A stretch of DNA of 64,000 nt from Melastoma dodecandrum. Taxonomy: Eukaryota > Streptophyta > Magnoliopsida > Myrtales > Melastomataceae. The DNA lies in NCBI GenBank assembly GCA_029817715.1, contig JARUPY010000518.1:1-64000 (forward strand). The letters run 5' to 3'. This document shows positions 11,694-20,199 of the stretch, piece by piece. The position numbers and the translations under genes were made by a program. Every line of letters begins with the position of its first letter. The stretch's first letter is position 1. The notes below the pieces were generated by a model. It saw nothing but the letters and a program-made list of their open reading frames with translations, made no database searches and had not been told where the DNA came from.

Positions 11694-12971
11694 TTACTCG
11701 GCGGAGCCGTCTTGGGCCCCCTTCCTGAAGAGCCCGGCGAGGCTCTTGAGGCCGAGCCCTGGCCGGCGGCCCCGCGCGACTTGGTCTGGAGACGCGCCGA
11801 CAGGGCGGCGTTGCCGGCATTCCCGAGCAACTCGGCCGCCATGTCGCTTGAACAGGGCGGTAAGCTGGCTCGAGGCCTCGTTCTGGATGACGGTCTTGCC
11901 CTCGTTCGCCGCCATCGAGAAGTTCTTCGGGTCGTGCGGGAACACGGCCAGGGGCTGCGTCCCGATCGCCTCGACGAAGTCGGTGACCTTGATCTCCTGG
12001 CGCTTCGGCACGCCCTGCTGGTTGATCACGTAGCGCGGCACGGTCGTGTCGCGCCGGTGGTTCTGCAGGAACTGGAACAGGTTGCGCGTGTTGCGCAATC
12101 CGACCATGTCCGGCTGGGTCGTGATGACCACCTCGTCGGCGAGCATCAGCGTGCTCTGGTTCCAGCGGGTCCAGCTGCGCGGCATGTCGACGATCGTGTG
12201 CGGGGCCGAATGGCGCAGCACGTCCATCATCTTGTCGATCGTCTCCTGCTCGAAACTCCACGGCGCGGTCGAGGCCGGCGGGGATTGCAGGATGTCGAGG
12301 CGGTTGCTCATCCGCGTGATGATCTGGGAGACGAAGGTCTCGTCGATCCGGCCCTCGTTTGTAGAGGGCGTGGCTGATGTCCTGGCCGCCCTCCGGGCCG
12401 CTGAGGTTGAGCTGGACCGAGCCGTAGCCGACGTCGAGGTCGGCGAGCAGGGTCGGCGTGTCGTGGATCTCGGCCGAGGCCCAGGCGGCATGCTGGGCCA
12501 TGGTCGAGGATCCCGCACCGCCGGAGGCCCCGTAGAACAGGACGAGCCGCCCGGCGCTGTCGGCGTAGGCCGTGTGGTAGATCCGGCCGATCGTCTCGAC
12601 CAAGCCGGTGCCGTCGACCGGATTCAGCAGGTACTCGCTGATCCCGGCGTTGACCATGTCGCGGTAGAACCGGACGTCGTTGACCAGTCCGATCAGCACG
12701 ACCTTGGTCTTGTTCGAGCAGACGCCCTTGAACTGATTGATGAACGCCCAGGTCGCCTGCTCGTCGAGCCCGAGCTCGATGATCAGCAGGTCGGGGGTCT
12801 TGCGAATCGGTGTAGTATCGGACGATGTCGTCCGGCTCGCCTTCGCGCACCGTGCTGGTCTTCACCCGCACGAGGTTGCGATTCGCGTAGGCCTCCTTGA
12901 CCGCGCGGCTGGTCGACTCCGTCACCGTCCAGGCGTGGATCGAGATCCGGGGGATGTTGATCTTGGGTCAT
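11694..12971 (-). CDS. cpaE: CpaE/TadZ-like pilus localisation ATPase (frameshifted)
   Basis: CpaE/TadZ is a ParA/MinD-like protein with an N-terminal receiver-like domain that places the Tad machine at the pole. The receiver-like part has DLLIIELGLDEQ and KVVLIGLVNDVRFYRDMV. The ATPase part begins LVLFYGASGGAGSST, the family's degenerate P-loop, followed by TPTLLADLDVGYGSVQLNL, HTIVDMPRSW and DEVVITTQPDMVGLRN. About 420 residues is normal. The start at 12971 overlaps no gene and lies 8 bases after the cpaD stop. Indels fall near 12930, 12800, 12360 and 11850. Confidence 0.9.
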
Positions 12972-12979
12972 GGTTGTTA

Positions 12980-13695
12980 TCAACCTCCGCTGTTCACTGC
13001 GCCGGCGACGCCCTTCGGTCTTGCCCCACTTCGTCGAGGGGTCTTCGCTGTTGCGGTTCTTCGAGATCTTCGCGGTGCCGCGGGCGACGTCGGGCCCTTC
13101 GGCCCGGGCCGAGCGCGCCACGTCCATCGGGTCGGCGATCTGGGCGGCCATGTTGGCGTTTCACCGCGCAGCCCTGGTTCCAGTACGGCAGGTTGTCGAT
13201 GTTCGCGTCGAGGCTCGCGAATCCGAGATCGTCGGGCCACAGGCCGCACTGGTTCGCGACGCCGGCCTTCGGCGCGGCGTACGACAGCCGGATCGGGTTG
13301 AGCGCGCCCGCGCGCGACGGCAGGTAGCTCGAGCCGCGCACGAAGTTCTTCGGCACCCCGTCCCGGGCGAGCACCTGCAGCACCATCTTGGTGTTGGCCC
13401 CGATCACCGGGCTCACCCGGCCGTCCGGCTCGGTGGGCACCGCCACCGTGAGGTCGGTGCGGCCGCTCTTGCGGTAGGCCCTGACGAAATCGTCGAGATC
13501 CTGGACCTGCCGGCGGTCGAGCTGGAAGTTGGCGGTCGGGTAGACCTCCATCTCGTGCTGGCCGAGGCGGAGCTCGATCGGGAACCGCTCGCTGGGATCG
13601 GAGGGATACTGCGGCGGGTTCGTGTCTTCGAGCGTTTGGCACGCCGCCAAGCCGCAGCTCGCGGCCAGGATTGTGGCGAGGACTTTCAGGTGCAC
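12980..13695 (-). CDS. cpaD: CpaD-like pilus lipoprotein (one or two frameshifts near the end)
   Basis: CpaD is the outer-membrane lipoprotein that helps the CpaC secretin assemble. The GTG start at 13695 has AGGAG upstream and opens a lipoprotein signal with lipobox Leu-Ala-Ala-Cys at residues 16-19. Next come SERFPIELRLGQHEMEVY, a conserved CpaD opening, QVQDLDDFVRAYRKSG, PIRLSYAAPKA, and CGLWPDDLGF with the conserved NQGCAVKRN Cys region. One indel near 13155 shifts the tail into MAAQIADPMD and TAKISKNRNSED; another near the end sets the stop at 12980. Order and strand match the operon. Confidence 0.9.
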
Positions 13696-13736
13696 GGTGG
13701 AACTCCTGGGATGCTTGCGGGGCGGCGCGGGGCGGC

Positions 13737-15304
13737 TCAGTCGACGACGAAGCCGGCGCTGTCGAGGGTGCGCAGGCTCGGACGGGCCTTGCGGCTGGCG
13801 TTGACGCCGGTCAGCTGACCCAGGGCCAGCTGCGCGCCCTCCGCGGCCTCCCGGAGGTTCTTGTCGGGGCGGACCAGGTTCTTCGCCTGCGTCGCCTGGG
13901 CGAGGTACGGGGTCACGATGATGACGAGCTCGGTCTCCGAGCGGTTGTAGTCGCGCGAGCGGGCGAGCGCGCCGAGGATCGGCAGGTTCACCAGGCCCGG
14001 CAGGCCGGCCATGGTCCTGCTTCGTGCTGTTCGAGATCAGGCCCGCGGTCATCATGCTGCCGCCGGACGGCAACTCGATGGTCGTGTCGCTCTTGCGGGT
14101 CTTGAACCCGGGGATGTTCAGGGACTGGCCGTCGCCGTTTGGGATCGAGGTCCCCAGAGACTGGTCGATGTCCGACACTTCGGTCGAGACGCGGATCGAG
14201 ATCTTGCCCTGGCTGAACACGACCGGCGTGAGCGACAGGCTGACGCCGAACTTCTTGTAGGTGACCTGCGGCGCGACGCTCGCGCCGCCGGTCCCGGAGG
14301 CCGAGGTGCCGCCGTAGCTGGGCGAGGGGCTCGGGATCGGCACCTCGCCGCCGACCAGGAAGTTCGCGGTCTCGCCCGACAGCGCGGTCAGCGTCGGCTC
14401 GGCCAGGGTCTTGGCGACGCCGGCCTGCTCCAGGGCCGAGATCGTCCCGGCGGCCTTGTTCGTGCCGTTGTAGCCGAAGCCGACCTGGTTGCCCGGGGTC
14501 GCGCCGTTGATCGCCGTCACCGGGTTCGCGTAGTTGAAGGCATATTTGCCGACGTTCCAGGTGCCGCTGGTGTTGATGCCGAGCTGCTTCAGCGTGGTGC
14601 GCTGCACCTCGGCGACGGTCACCTTGAGCATCACCTGATCCTTGGCGCGGACCTGGAGCGCGTTGATGATCCGGCTCTGCGGGCCGGTCGAGCCAGCCTG
14701 ACCGCCGAGGGCCGGGACCGCGCTCGGCGCGCCGGCCATGCCGTTCACGCTCGTCGCCCCCGACAGCGCCGGCGCGCTGGTCGGGCCGTTGATGAAGGCG
14801 TTCGCGATGTCGGAGGCGCGGGTCGCGTCGCTGAGCGAGTCGACCTCACCCGTGAGCATCACCATCGAGCCGACCATCCGGGCCTGGATGTCCGCCCCCG
14901 GGATGCTCTGGGCGAGGATCACCTGAAGCTGGGACAGGTCCTGGGTGACCCCGGATCTCCATGTTGGCGAAGCGGCGGCCGTTCGCGTCCATGATGAAGA
15001 TCTCGGTCTTCCCCATCTGACTGCCGACGAGGAACATCCGCCGGGCGGACTTGATCACCGCCGTGGCCACGGCCGGGTTCGACACGAAAATGTCGACGGC
15101 GTCCTGCGGCAGGTCGATGACCTCTGTGCGCCCGACCCCGAGCGTCATCTGCGTCGGCACGCGGGCCTCCGGTGCGCGCTGGCGCGGCGCGGGGTCGAAG
15201 GCCATGATCGGGGCCGACTGCGCGAAGGCCGGTCCGGCGGTCATGATGCCGGCGATCGTCAGGGCGATCGCGCGGTGGTGGATGCTGGGCTTGCAGGCGT
15301 TCAC
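13737..15304 (-). CDS. cpaC: CpaC-family outer-membrane secretin (two frameshifts)
   Basis: CpaC (RcpA) forms the outer-membrane channel for the Flp pilus. A signal peptide ends in GPAFAQ near residue 29. The pilus-formation N-terminal domain follows (VIDLPQDAVDIFVSNPAVAT), then a BON-like stretch (MVMLTGEVDSLSDATRA) and the secretin domain with LKVTVAEVQRTTLKQLGIN, AEPTLTALSGETANFLVGGE, KISIRVSTEVSDIDQS and LPILGALARSRDYNRSETEL then VIIVTPYL. About 520 residues, normal length. Indels occur near 14950 and 14015; the rest is clean, making this one of the best-preserved genes here. Confidence 0.95.
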
Positions 15305-15335
15305 GGTACCGTCTCCGCTTTCTGCTGTCCGCTGA

Positions 15336-16158
15336 TCAGCGGGTGGTTTCCATGGCGACGCCGGACCGGACGATGGTCAGGCGGTGGTCGGTGTCGTCGG
15401 TGGGCTGCTGGGCCTGAGCCATCTGCGCGCCCCTGCCGTCGTCCTTGGTGAACGGCCGCAAGGTCATGGTCAGCTGGCCGGTGCGCATCGCGACCGCGAT
15501 CGCCTGGGCCTGGGCCGGCGTGACTTCGATCGTCGCGGTCGAGCCCGCGAGGGGCTTCTGGCCGTTCTGCTCCTTGAGCACCTGGCCGACCGCGAGGATC
15601 TTGACGTTCTCCATGAACAGCTGGGCCTGCGGCGTGCCGCCCTTGATCTGCTGTCCCGAATCGATCTTGAGGATGTCGACGCTGTCGCCGGGCAGGACGA
15701 AGCCGCCGGCGGTGTCGGTGCCGTTGCCGTTGATCGGCAGGGCGACGGCGCGAAAGCCCGGCTTCAGGATCGCCGAGAGGTACGAGTTTCTTCCGGTCGA
15801 GGATGAACCGCTCCGGGGTCACGGTCTCGTTCTTGATGATCTGGTTGCGCGCCATCACGCCCTCGAGCTCCCGCAGCGCCTCGGGGTGCTCGCGGCGGGT
15901 GATCGCGTTCTGCGGCTTGATCCGATCCGGCCACGAGGTCCAGGACAGGTCGCCGGGGGCGACCTTGCTGCCGGGCTCGAGATCCTTCGTGGCGATGAGC
16001 ACCTCGACGGTCTTCTCCGGGGCCTGGACCTGCACCTGCGGCGCGACCGGCGCAACCTTCTCGACGGTCTTCTGCTCGGTGGTCGCGTGTCCGACCATGT
16101 AGGCCAGACCGCTCGTGGCCACGAAGGCAACGCCGATGGCGATATTTCTAGGCTTCAT
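15336..16158 (-). CDS. cpaB: CpaB-family pilus assembly protein with SAF domain (two or more frameshifts)
   Basis: CpaB (RcpC) is a periplasmic SAF-domain protein that stabilises the CpaC secretin. It begins MKPRNIAIGVAFVATSGLAY, an N-terminal membrane anchor. The SAF domain has VEVLIATKDLEPGSKVAPGD and the following LSWTSWPD. After an indel near 15790 the conserved FRAVALPINGNGTDTAGGFV and LPGDSVDIL appear, then VGQVLKEQNGQ and AQAIAVAMRTGQLTMTLRP. Length about 270 residues. The start lies 128 bases after cpaA, the stop 32 bases before cpaC. Confidence 0.92.
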
Positions 16159-16285
16159 CTGTCGAATCCTCGCAAGAGGCGTTGCCGGTAGTTGTTTCTA
16201 TGGTTGCGAAAAGTGGCAATCAAGCAATCCGGCGCGATTCGCAGAATTTCGCCGCTGTGTCACTCACTTGCCGCAGGTGCTGGCC

Positions 16286-16816
16286 TCAGGTCAGCAGATT
16301 GCCGGTGATTTCCATGTACTTGATGGTCAGGCCGCCTGCCGCGATCGCGATCCCGTACGGAATCTTCTTCTGATCCGTGTGAATTCGCTCCAGCCAGACC
16401 CATCCGACCGTAAACACCGGCATCGCGAATGCCCGCAGGAGCAGGATGCTGATCGCAAGCAGGCCGCCGAACATCGAGACCACGGCGAGCAGCTCGTAAT
16501 AGTGCTGATGGGGGATCCAGAGCATCACGGCCGGGATCATCTTGACGTCGCCGCCGCCCATCCAGCCGCGATAGAACATGCACGCGGCCACGAAGAACAC
16601 GCCGACGGCCCAGGCGACCCGGTAGCCCATCTCAGCGTAGCCGACCGGCAGCAGGCACATGTAGGCGATGGCCGTCCACGCGAGGCCGCCATTCAGCCAG
16701 TTGGGGATCCGCATCGTGAACAGGTCGGACAAGGCCGCGTAGCCCAGGAGCAGGGTGAACAAGATCAGACCGGTTCCGGGCACCGGCTGCGAAAGTTCTC
16801 TGAAGATCGCGTCCAT
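16286..16816 (-). CDS. cpaA: CpaA/TadV prepilin peptidase (A24 family)
   Basis: This aspartic membrane protease cleaves Flp prepilins after the Gly of their G-x4-E-Y motif. It is intact at 176 residues. Both catalytic signatures are visible: LSDLFTMRIPNWLN near residue 31 (first Asp, IPN) and GGGDVKMIP near residue 86 (GxGD Asp). Six or so membrane helices are evident. Start codon at 16816, 5 bases after the upstream IalB-domain gene. Its presence beside the flp genes makes the locus self-sufficient for pilin processing. Confidence 0.93.
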   Translation of the reverse strand: MDAIFRELSQPVPGTGLILFTLLLGYAALSDLFTMRIPNWLNGGLAWTAIAYMCLLPVGYAEMGYRVAWAVGVFFVAACMFYRGWMGGGDVKMIPAVMLWIPHQHYYELLAVVSMFGGLLAISILLLRAFAMPVFTVGWVWLERIHTDQKKIPYGIAIAAGGLTIKYMEITGNLLT

Positions 16817-16820
16817 CGGA

Positions 16821-18090
16821 TCAATTGGCCTCTGCGGTCTTGGCGACCTGGGTGGTGGGGACTCCCGCGACCTGGGTCTTCAGGCCGAGGGGATTCTGCA
16901 GGGCCTGGACGGCGGATTCGAAGCCGCTCATCGGGGCGCTGATCTTCACCGTCTCGGCACTTCTGTCGTACCGAAACTGGAATCTGGCTGCTGTTGGTGA
17001 ACCACGAGGACACCGGCCCGACGATCGCCATCGTGGCCGTGCAGCGGCCGGCGTTGCAGGCCCACTCCTCGGCGGGGATCGTCTTGTCGAATCCGGCGAT
17101 GCTGATGCCGAGGCCCTTCTCGGCCTCGGCCTTGTCGGTGAAGTCGAAGACGACGATCGGCTTGCCGGCCGCGCTCGTCGCCAGCCGCCAGGAGAAGGCG
17201 TCGACGTCGCCGGCGCGCAGCGTCTGCTGGATCACGCAGATCCGCTCGTTCTGCGCGATCTGCATGTCGCAGTTGAGCGACCATGACCCGAACTGGCGCG
17301 TCAGGGTCAGGCGATCGCCGTTGCCGCTGTCACCCCCCTTGAGCCCGGCGAGAGCGACCGCCTTGGCGCGGCCCTGCTGGCCGACGAAGTGCGGCTTGGT
17401 CGGGGTTGCCTTGATCGGCTCCTTCGGGTCGGCTCGCGGCTGGCGCTCTCTTTCTGTCCCGGGGCGTCCTTTGCCACGGCGACCTTCTTGTCGTCGCGGG
17501 CCTCGTCGACGCTCGCCTTGGCGTGCTCCAGCGCCTGGGCGCTCGGCACCGGCGCGGCCACGACGTCGCGCACTTTTTTTTCGGCCGCCGGCTCAAACTT
17601 GGCGGGAACCCCAGCGGCGTCTGCGGGTTTTTTCCTGCATGGTAACGGAGGGAGCAGCCGCCACGGAGGCGCTGCTCACATCGGCGGGGACGTTCGAGGG
17701 AGCGCCCTTCTTGACCTCCTTCTGGCCTGGCAGGGCGGTGGTGTCGCCCTTCCCGGCCACAGGCAGCTCGGTCTTTGCAGGCACCGGGCTCCGCTCTGAG
17801 GTAGAGGACAGACGGCCATGGGTGCTCCGCTCCGGCGGGGCACCCTTGTCCTTGAGGGCGGGCGTCTTATCCGGCTGCGCGGCGATCGGGGACGGGTCCT
17901 GAGCCGGCGTCCGGTCCTCGGACCAGCCCGTATGACCCGCCACCGCGGCGGGCGGGTCGAACATCACCGGCGGAGCAAACCCCTGCCGTCCTTCCGTTCC
18001 TGTCGGCAGCTGCATGCTGCGCTGCGTCGCCGAGACGGCGGTGCTGGCCAGCACCGCGAACGTCGTCGCAATCGGGATGATCCGCCGCAT
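16821..18090 (-). CDS. Secreted Pro/Ala-rich protein with C-terminal IalB-like domain (frameshifted)
   Basis: A signal peptide (MRRIIPIATTFAVLASTAVS) leads into about 220 residues of Pro/Ala/Lys/Asp-rich low-complexity stalk with no predicted fold. After indels near 17635, 17430 and 17290 the frame enters FGSWSLNCDMQIAQNERICV, the Trp and paired-Cys opening of the invasion-associated locus B (IalB) family, followed by KGLGISIAGFDKTIPAEEWA and CNAGRCTATMAIVG. About 420 residues in all. It sits between the flp region and cpaA, 5 bases from cpaA, so it is probably cotranscribed with the pilus genes. Its role in the pilus is unknown; periplasmic or surface chaperone or adhesin accessory is my guess. 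Confidence 0.65.
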
Positions 18091-18274
18091 CGTGTTCTCC
18101 GCCCGTGCCGGTGGTCAGCTTGCCTGCCGCCCCGGCCTTGGACCGTTATTGTTTCATTCATCTAAGACCCGCAACGGACGAGATTGGTTAAGATCGTCTT
18201 GCGAAGGAGTCTTGCCGTTGCTTGGATATTTTAGGTCCGGGTGATGCAATGCAGAGACACCGGATCCGGGCCGG

Positions 18275-18934
18275 TCAGCCGCCGACCTTGCCCCGCCGCC
18301 GGGTCTGCGGCACGGGCTGGTTCAAGATCGGCGCGACCGATTCGTCGACGTAGGCCGAGGCGCTCGTCGGTGCGCTCGCGGTCGGCGAGGCCGCCGCGAG
18401 GGGCTGGGCCTCGTAGGCCTGGTTCATGACCATGCGCTGGGCCGCTGAGCGATCGACGATGTCGGTCGCGGCGTTCGGGACGATGTCGCGCGGCGGCAGG
18501 CCCGTGCCGGCGCGGACGTCGATCCGCTTCGACTTGGGCCGGATCATGTTGGCAGTCGCGCGATAGATGCCGGTGACGAAGACCATCTCGCCCGCGCAGT
18601 TTTCCTGATAGACGAAAGCTTCGGTCCGCATCCGCTCGGCGCACCCATCGATCGGGTCATAGCCGATCTGCGCGAGCAGGCCGTTCATGTAGGTCCGCCA
18701 TGCCTCGGACGGGTACCGTCCGGCGTCCGCCCCGTCGAAGGCGATCGGCACGCCGATCATCGCCGGTGCCGGACCGCGCCGTGGCGGTGCGAGGTTGGCG
18801 GCCTCGGCTTTCAGATCCGCGTGCACGGCGATGGCCGCTTGGCTGGGCGACCTGTTGAACATGCTCATGGTCAGGAACACCACGACCGCCCCGAACGCGG
18901 CGCGGTTGAGGATCTCGAGCCCTGTGCTTGGCAT
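18275..18934 (-). CDS. Membrane-anchored protein of unknown function in the tad locus
   Basis: Intact, 219 residues. One N-terminal membrane helix (AAFGAVVVFLTMSMF) is followed by a soluble domain with SEAWRTYMNGLLAQIGYDP, two cysteines around CAERMRTEAFVYQENC that could form a disulfide, and an Ala/Pro/Ser-rich tail ending in basic residues. I recognise no family. It lies downstream of the flp array on the same strand, beyond the flp terminator, and before the IalB-domain gene. A pilus accessory function is possible from context only. Confidence 0.6.
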   Translation of the reverse strand: MPSTGLEILNRAAFGAVVVFLTMSMFNRSPSQAAIAVHADLKAEAANLAPPRRGPAPAMIGVPIAFDGADAGRYPSEAWRTYMNGLLAQIGYDPIDGCAERMRTEAFVYQENCAGEMVFVTGIYRATANMIRPKSKRIDVRAGTGLPPRDIVPNAATDIVDRSAAQRMVMNQAYEAQPLAAASPTASAPTSASAYVDESVAPILNQPVPQTRRRGKVGG

Positions 18935-19115
18935 GTCTCAGCTCATCTTCAGCGATTCACGATTTGATCACCATGACATCTCCGGCGATTCGCAGCCATG
19001 ACGCGCGGCGATTCCCCGCCTCGGCCCGGTCATCGCCCGTCGCCGTGATGAATATGTGACACGGGCGACCCCGATCGCCCCCTGCTGCGGCGATGCCGAG
19101 CCATCCCAGCACGAG

Positions 19116-19146
19116 AAAACCCACCCCGCTGGGCGCGAGGTGGGTT
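19116..19146 (-). terminator. Intrinsic terminator after the flp array
   Basis: On the minus strand the arms AACCCACC and GGTGGGTT form an 8-bp stem around a 13-base loop and are followed by TTC. It begins about 44 bases past the last flp stop, so it ends the pilin transcript and separates it from the assembly genes. Confidence 0.65.
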
Positions 19147-19189
19147 CCTGTCAGTCCGGCGCTCGCCTGGGGCGAGCGAGCCTCGTGAA

Positions 19190-19357
19190 TTACGAGGTGA
19201 CGCCGGCCGAGCCGAGCTGGCCGCTGATCTTGGAGAAGGTCGACTGAAGCGAGGACTTCAGGGCGGTCAGGGCGGCGATGATGCCGACCGACACGATGCC
19301 GGCGATCAGGCCGTACTCGATGGCGGTCGCGCCGGACTCGTCACGGAAAAGCTTCAT
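19190..19357 (-). CDS. flp: Flp-family type IVb pilin, copy 3 in transcript order
   Basis: Flp pilins polymerise into the Tad pilus after cleavage by CpaA. The 55-residue product starts MKLFRDESG, then ATAIEYGLIAGIVSVGIIAA: the leader ends in Gly and Glu and Tyr stand at +4 and +5 of the mature pilin (G-ATAIEY). The rest is the usual hydrophobic helix and a short polar tail ending GSAGVTS. GGAGATC lies upstream of the ATG. Nearly identical to two other copies; the leader differs (KLFRDE instead of KLLRDD). Too short to be picked up by length filters but certain by motif. Confidence 0.95.
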   Translation of the reverse strand: MKLFRDESGATAIEYGLIAGIVSVGIIAALTALKSSLQSTFSKISGQLGSAGVTS

Positions 19358-19421
19358 GGTGATCTCCTGATGCGGACGGTGTCCCGCGATATGGGGGTGT
19401 GAAGGGTGAAGGTCGTTCCGG

Positions 19422-19455
19422 GCGGACGATCCGGCGGTGTTCCGGATCGTCCGCG
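19422..19455 (-). ncRNA. 13-bp intercistronic hairpin between flp copies 2 and 3
   Basis: Arms GCGGACGATCCGG and CCGGATCGTCCGC are perfect complements around an 8-base loop. It lies just 3' of flp copy 2 in the minus-strand transcript. No T run follows, so it is better read as an mRNA stabiliser, processing site or leaky terminator than as a full stop. Confidence 0.65.
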
Positions 19456-19468
19456 GTCGCCTCGTGAA

Positions 19469-19639
19469 TTACGAGGTGACGCCGGCCGAGCCGAGCTGGC
19501 CGCTGATCTTCGAGAAGGTCGACTGCAGCGAGGACTTCAGGGTGGTCAGAGCGGCGATGATGCCGACCGACACGATGCCGGCGATCAGGCCGTACTCGAT
19601 GGCGGTCGCGCCCGAGTCGTCACGGAGGAGCTTGGTCAT
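19469..19639 (-). CDS. flp: Flp-family type IVb pilin, copy 2 in transcript order
   Basis: 56 residues starting MTKLLRDDSG and then the G-ATAIEYGLIAG processing and assembly motif. It differs from the other copies at few positions (TTLKSSL where they have TALKSSL). I take the ATG at 19639 because it gives the same short leader as the sister copies; a longer in-frame extension to 19699 has no ribosome binding site and would ruin the leader. Flanked on both sides by strong hairpins. Substrate of the CpaA peptidase encoded 3 kb away. Confidence 0.95.
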   Translation of the reverse strand: MTKLLRDDSGATAIEYGLIAGIVSVGIIAALTTLKSSLQSTFSKISGQLGSAGVTS

Positions 19640-19699
19640 GGTGAGGATCTTTCTGCGGCCACGGACCGCGGCGAGGGAGGAAGGATAGATCAGAGACAC

Positions 19700-19726
19700 G
19701 GACGACTAGAGGTACTCCAGTCGTCC
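19700..19726 (-). ncRNA. 8-bp intercistronic hairpin between flp copies 1 and 2
   Basis: Arms GGACGACT and AGTCGTCC pair perfectly around an 11-base loop. It lies between the first flp stop and the second flp start in the transcript. No T run follows. Its counterpart between copies 2 and 3 is longer. Confidence 0.6.
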
Positions 19727-19742
19727 GCGGTCGCCTCGTGAA

Positions 19743-19913
19743 TTACGAGGTGACGCCGGCCGAGCCGAGCTGGCCGCTGATCTTGGAGAAGGTCGACTGA
19801 AGCGAGGACTTCAGGGCGGTCAGGGCGGCGATGATGCCGACCGACACGATGCCGGCGATCAGGCCGTACTCGATGGCGGTCGCGCCGGAGTCGTCACGGA
19901 GCAGCTTGTTCAT
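19743..19913 (-). CDS. flp: Flp-family type IVb pilin, copy 1 in transcript order
   Basis: 56 residues starting MNKLLRDDSG then ATAIEYGLIAG, the Flp cleavage and E-Y motif. The DNA of the mature part is almost identical to copy 3 while the leader resembles copy 2, which suggests recent duplication with exchange among copies. It is the promoter-proximal member; AGAGAAG lies upstream of the ATG. The stop codon sits in a small inverted repeat shared by all three copies. Confidence 0.95.
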   Translation of the reverse strand: MNKLLRDDSGATAIEYGLIAGIVSVGIIAALTALKSSLQSTFSKISGQLGSAGVTS

Positions 19914-20018
19914 GATGCAGGTCTTCTCTGTAGGTGAGCCGGTGGTTCGGCTGAGGGTTTCGACGGAAGCTTCCTGCCAGATCTGCCTGGCGAGGCCCGC
20001 TGGTCTCGTCGAAAATCA

Positions 20019-20048
20019 GGATTAGTCACGGCCCTTATCGGCCGTCAA
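20019..20048 (-). promoter_or_regulatory. Candidate flp promoter with inverted repeat in the spacer
   Basis: On the minus strand TTGACG (20048-20043) and TAATCC (20024-20019) are spaced 18 bases. The arms ACGGCC and GGCCGT, separated by 6 bases (20028-20045), form an inverted repeat that overlaps the -35 and fills the spacer, a typical repressor position. The -10 is a weak match, so the call is tentative. The divergent gene starts at 20200. Confidence 0.4.
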
Positions 20049-20199
20049 GCGTGTTTACCTGGTTGACATGAAATTGAATGCTTCTGCGATTCGCGCTCTT
20101 TTCTTGGCGTTTGCGAATCGCGGCGCGCGAATCGAGCAAAAGTTGAACTTCACCCCCTCGCGCGGTAGTGCTGACGGATCCTCAGCAAAGGATCCTCAC

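Noticed and set aside
14011..14994. A 327-codon plus-strand open frame
   Set aside because: Antisense shadow of the cpaC secretin; Arg/Val/Asp-rich composition typical of reversed high-GC coding DNA.
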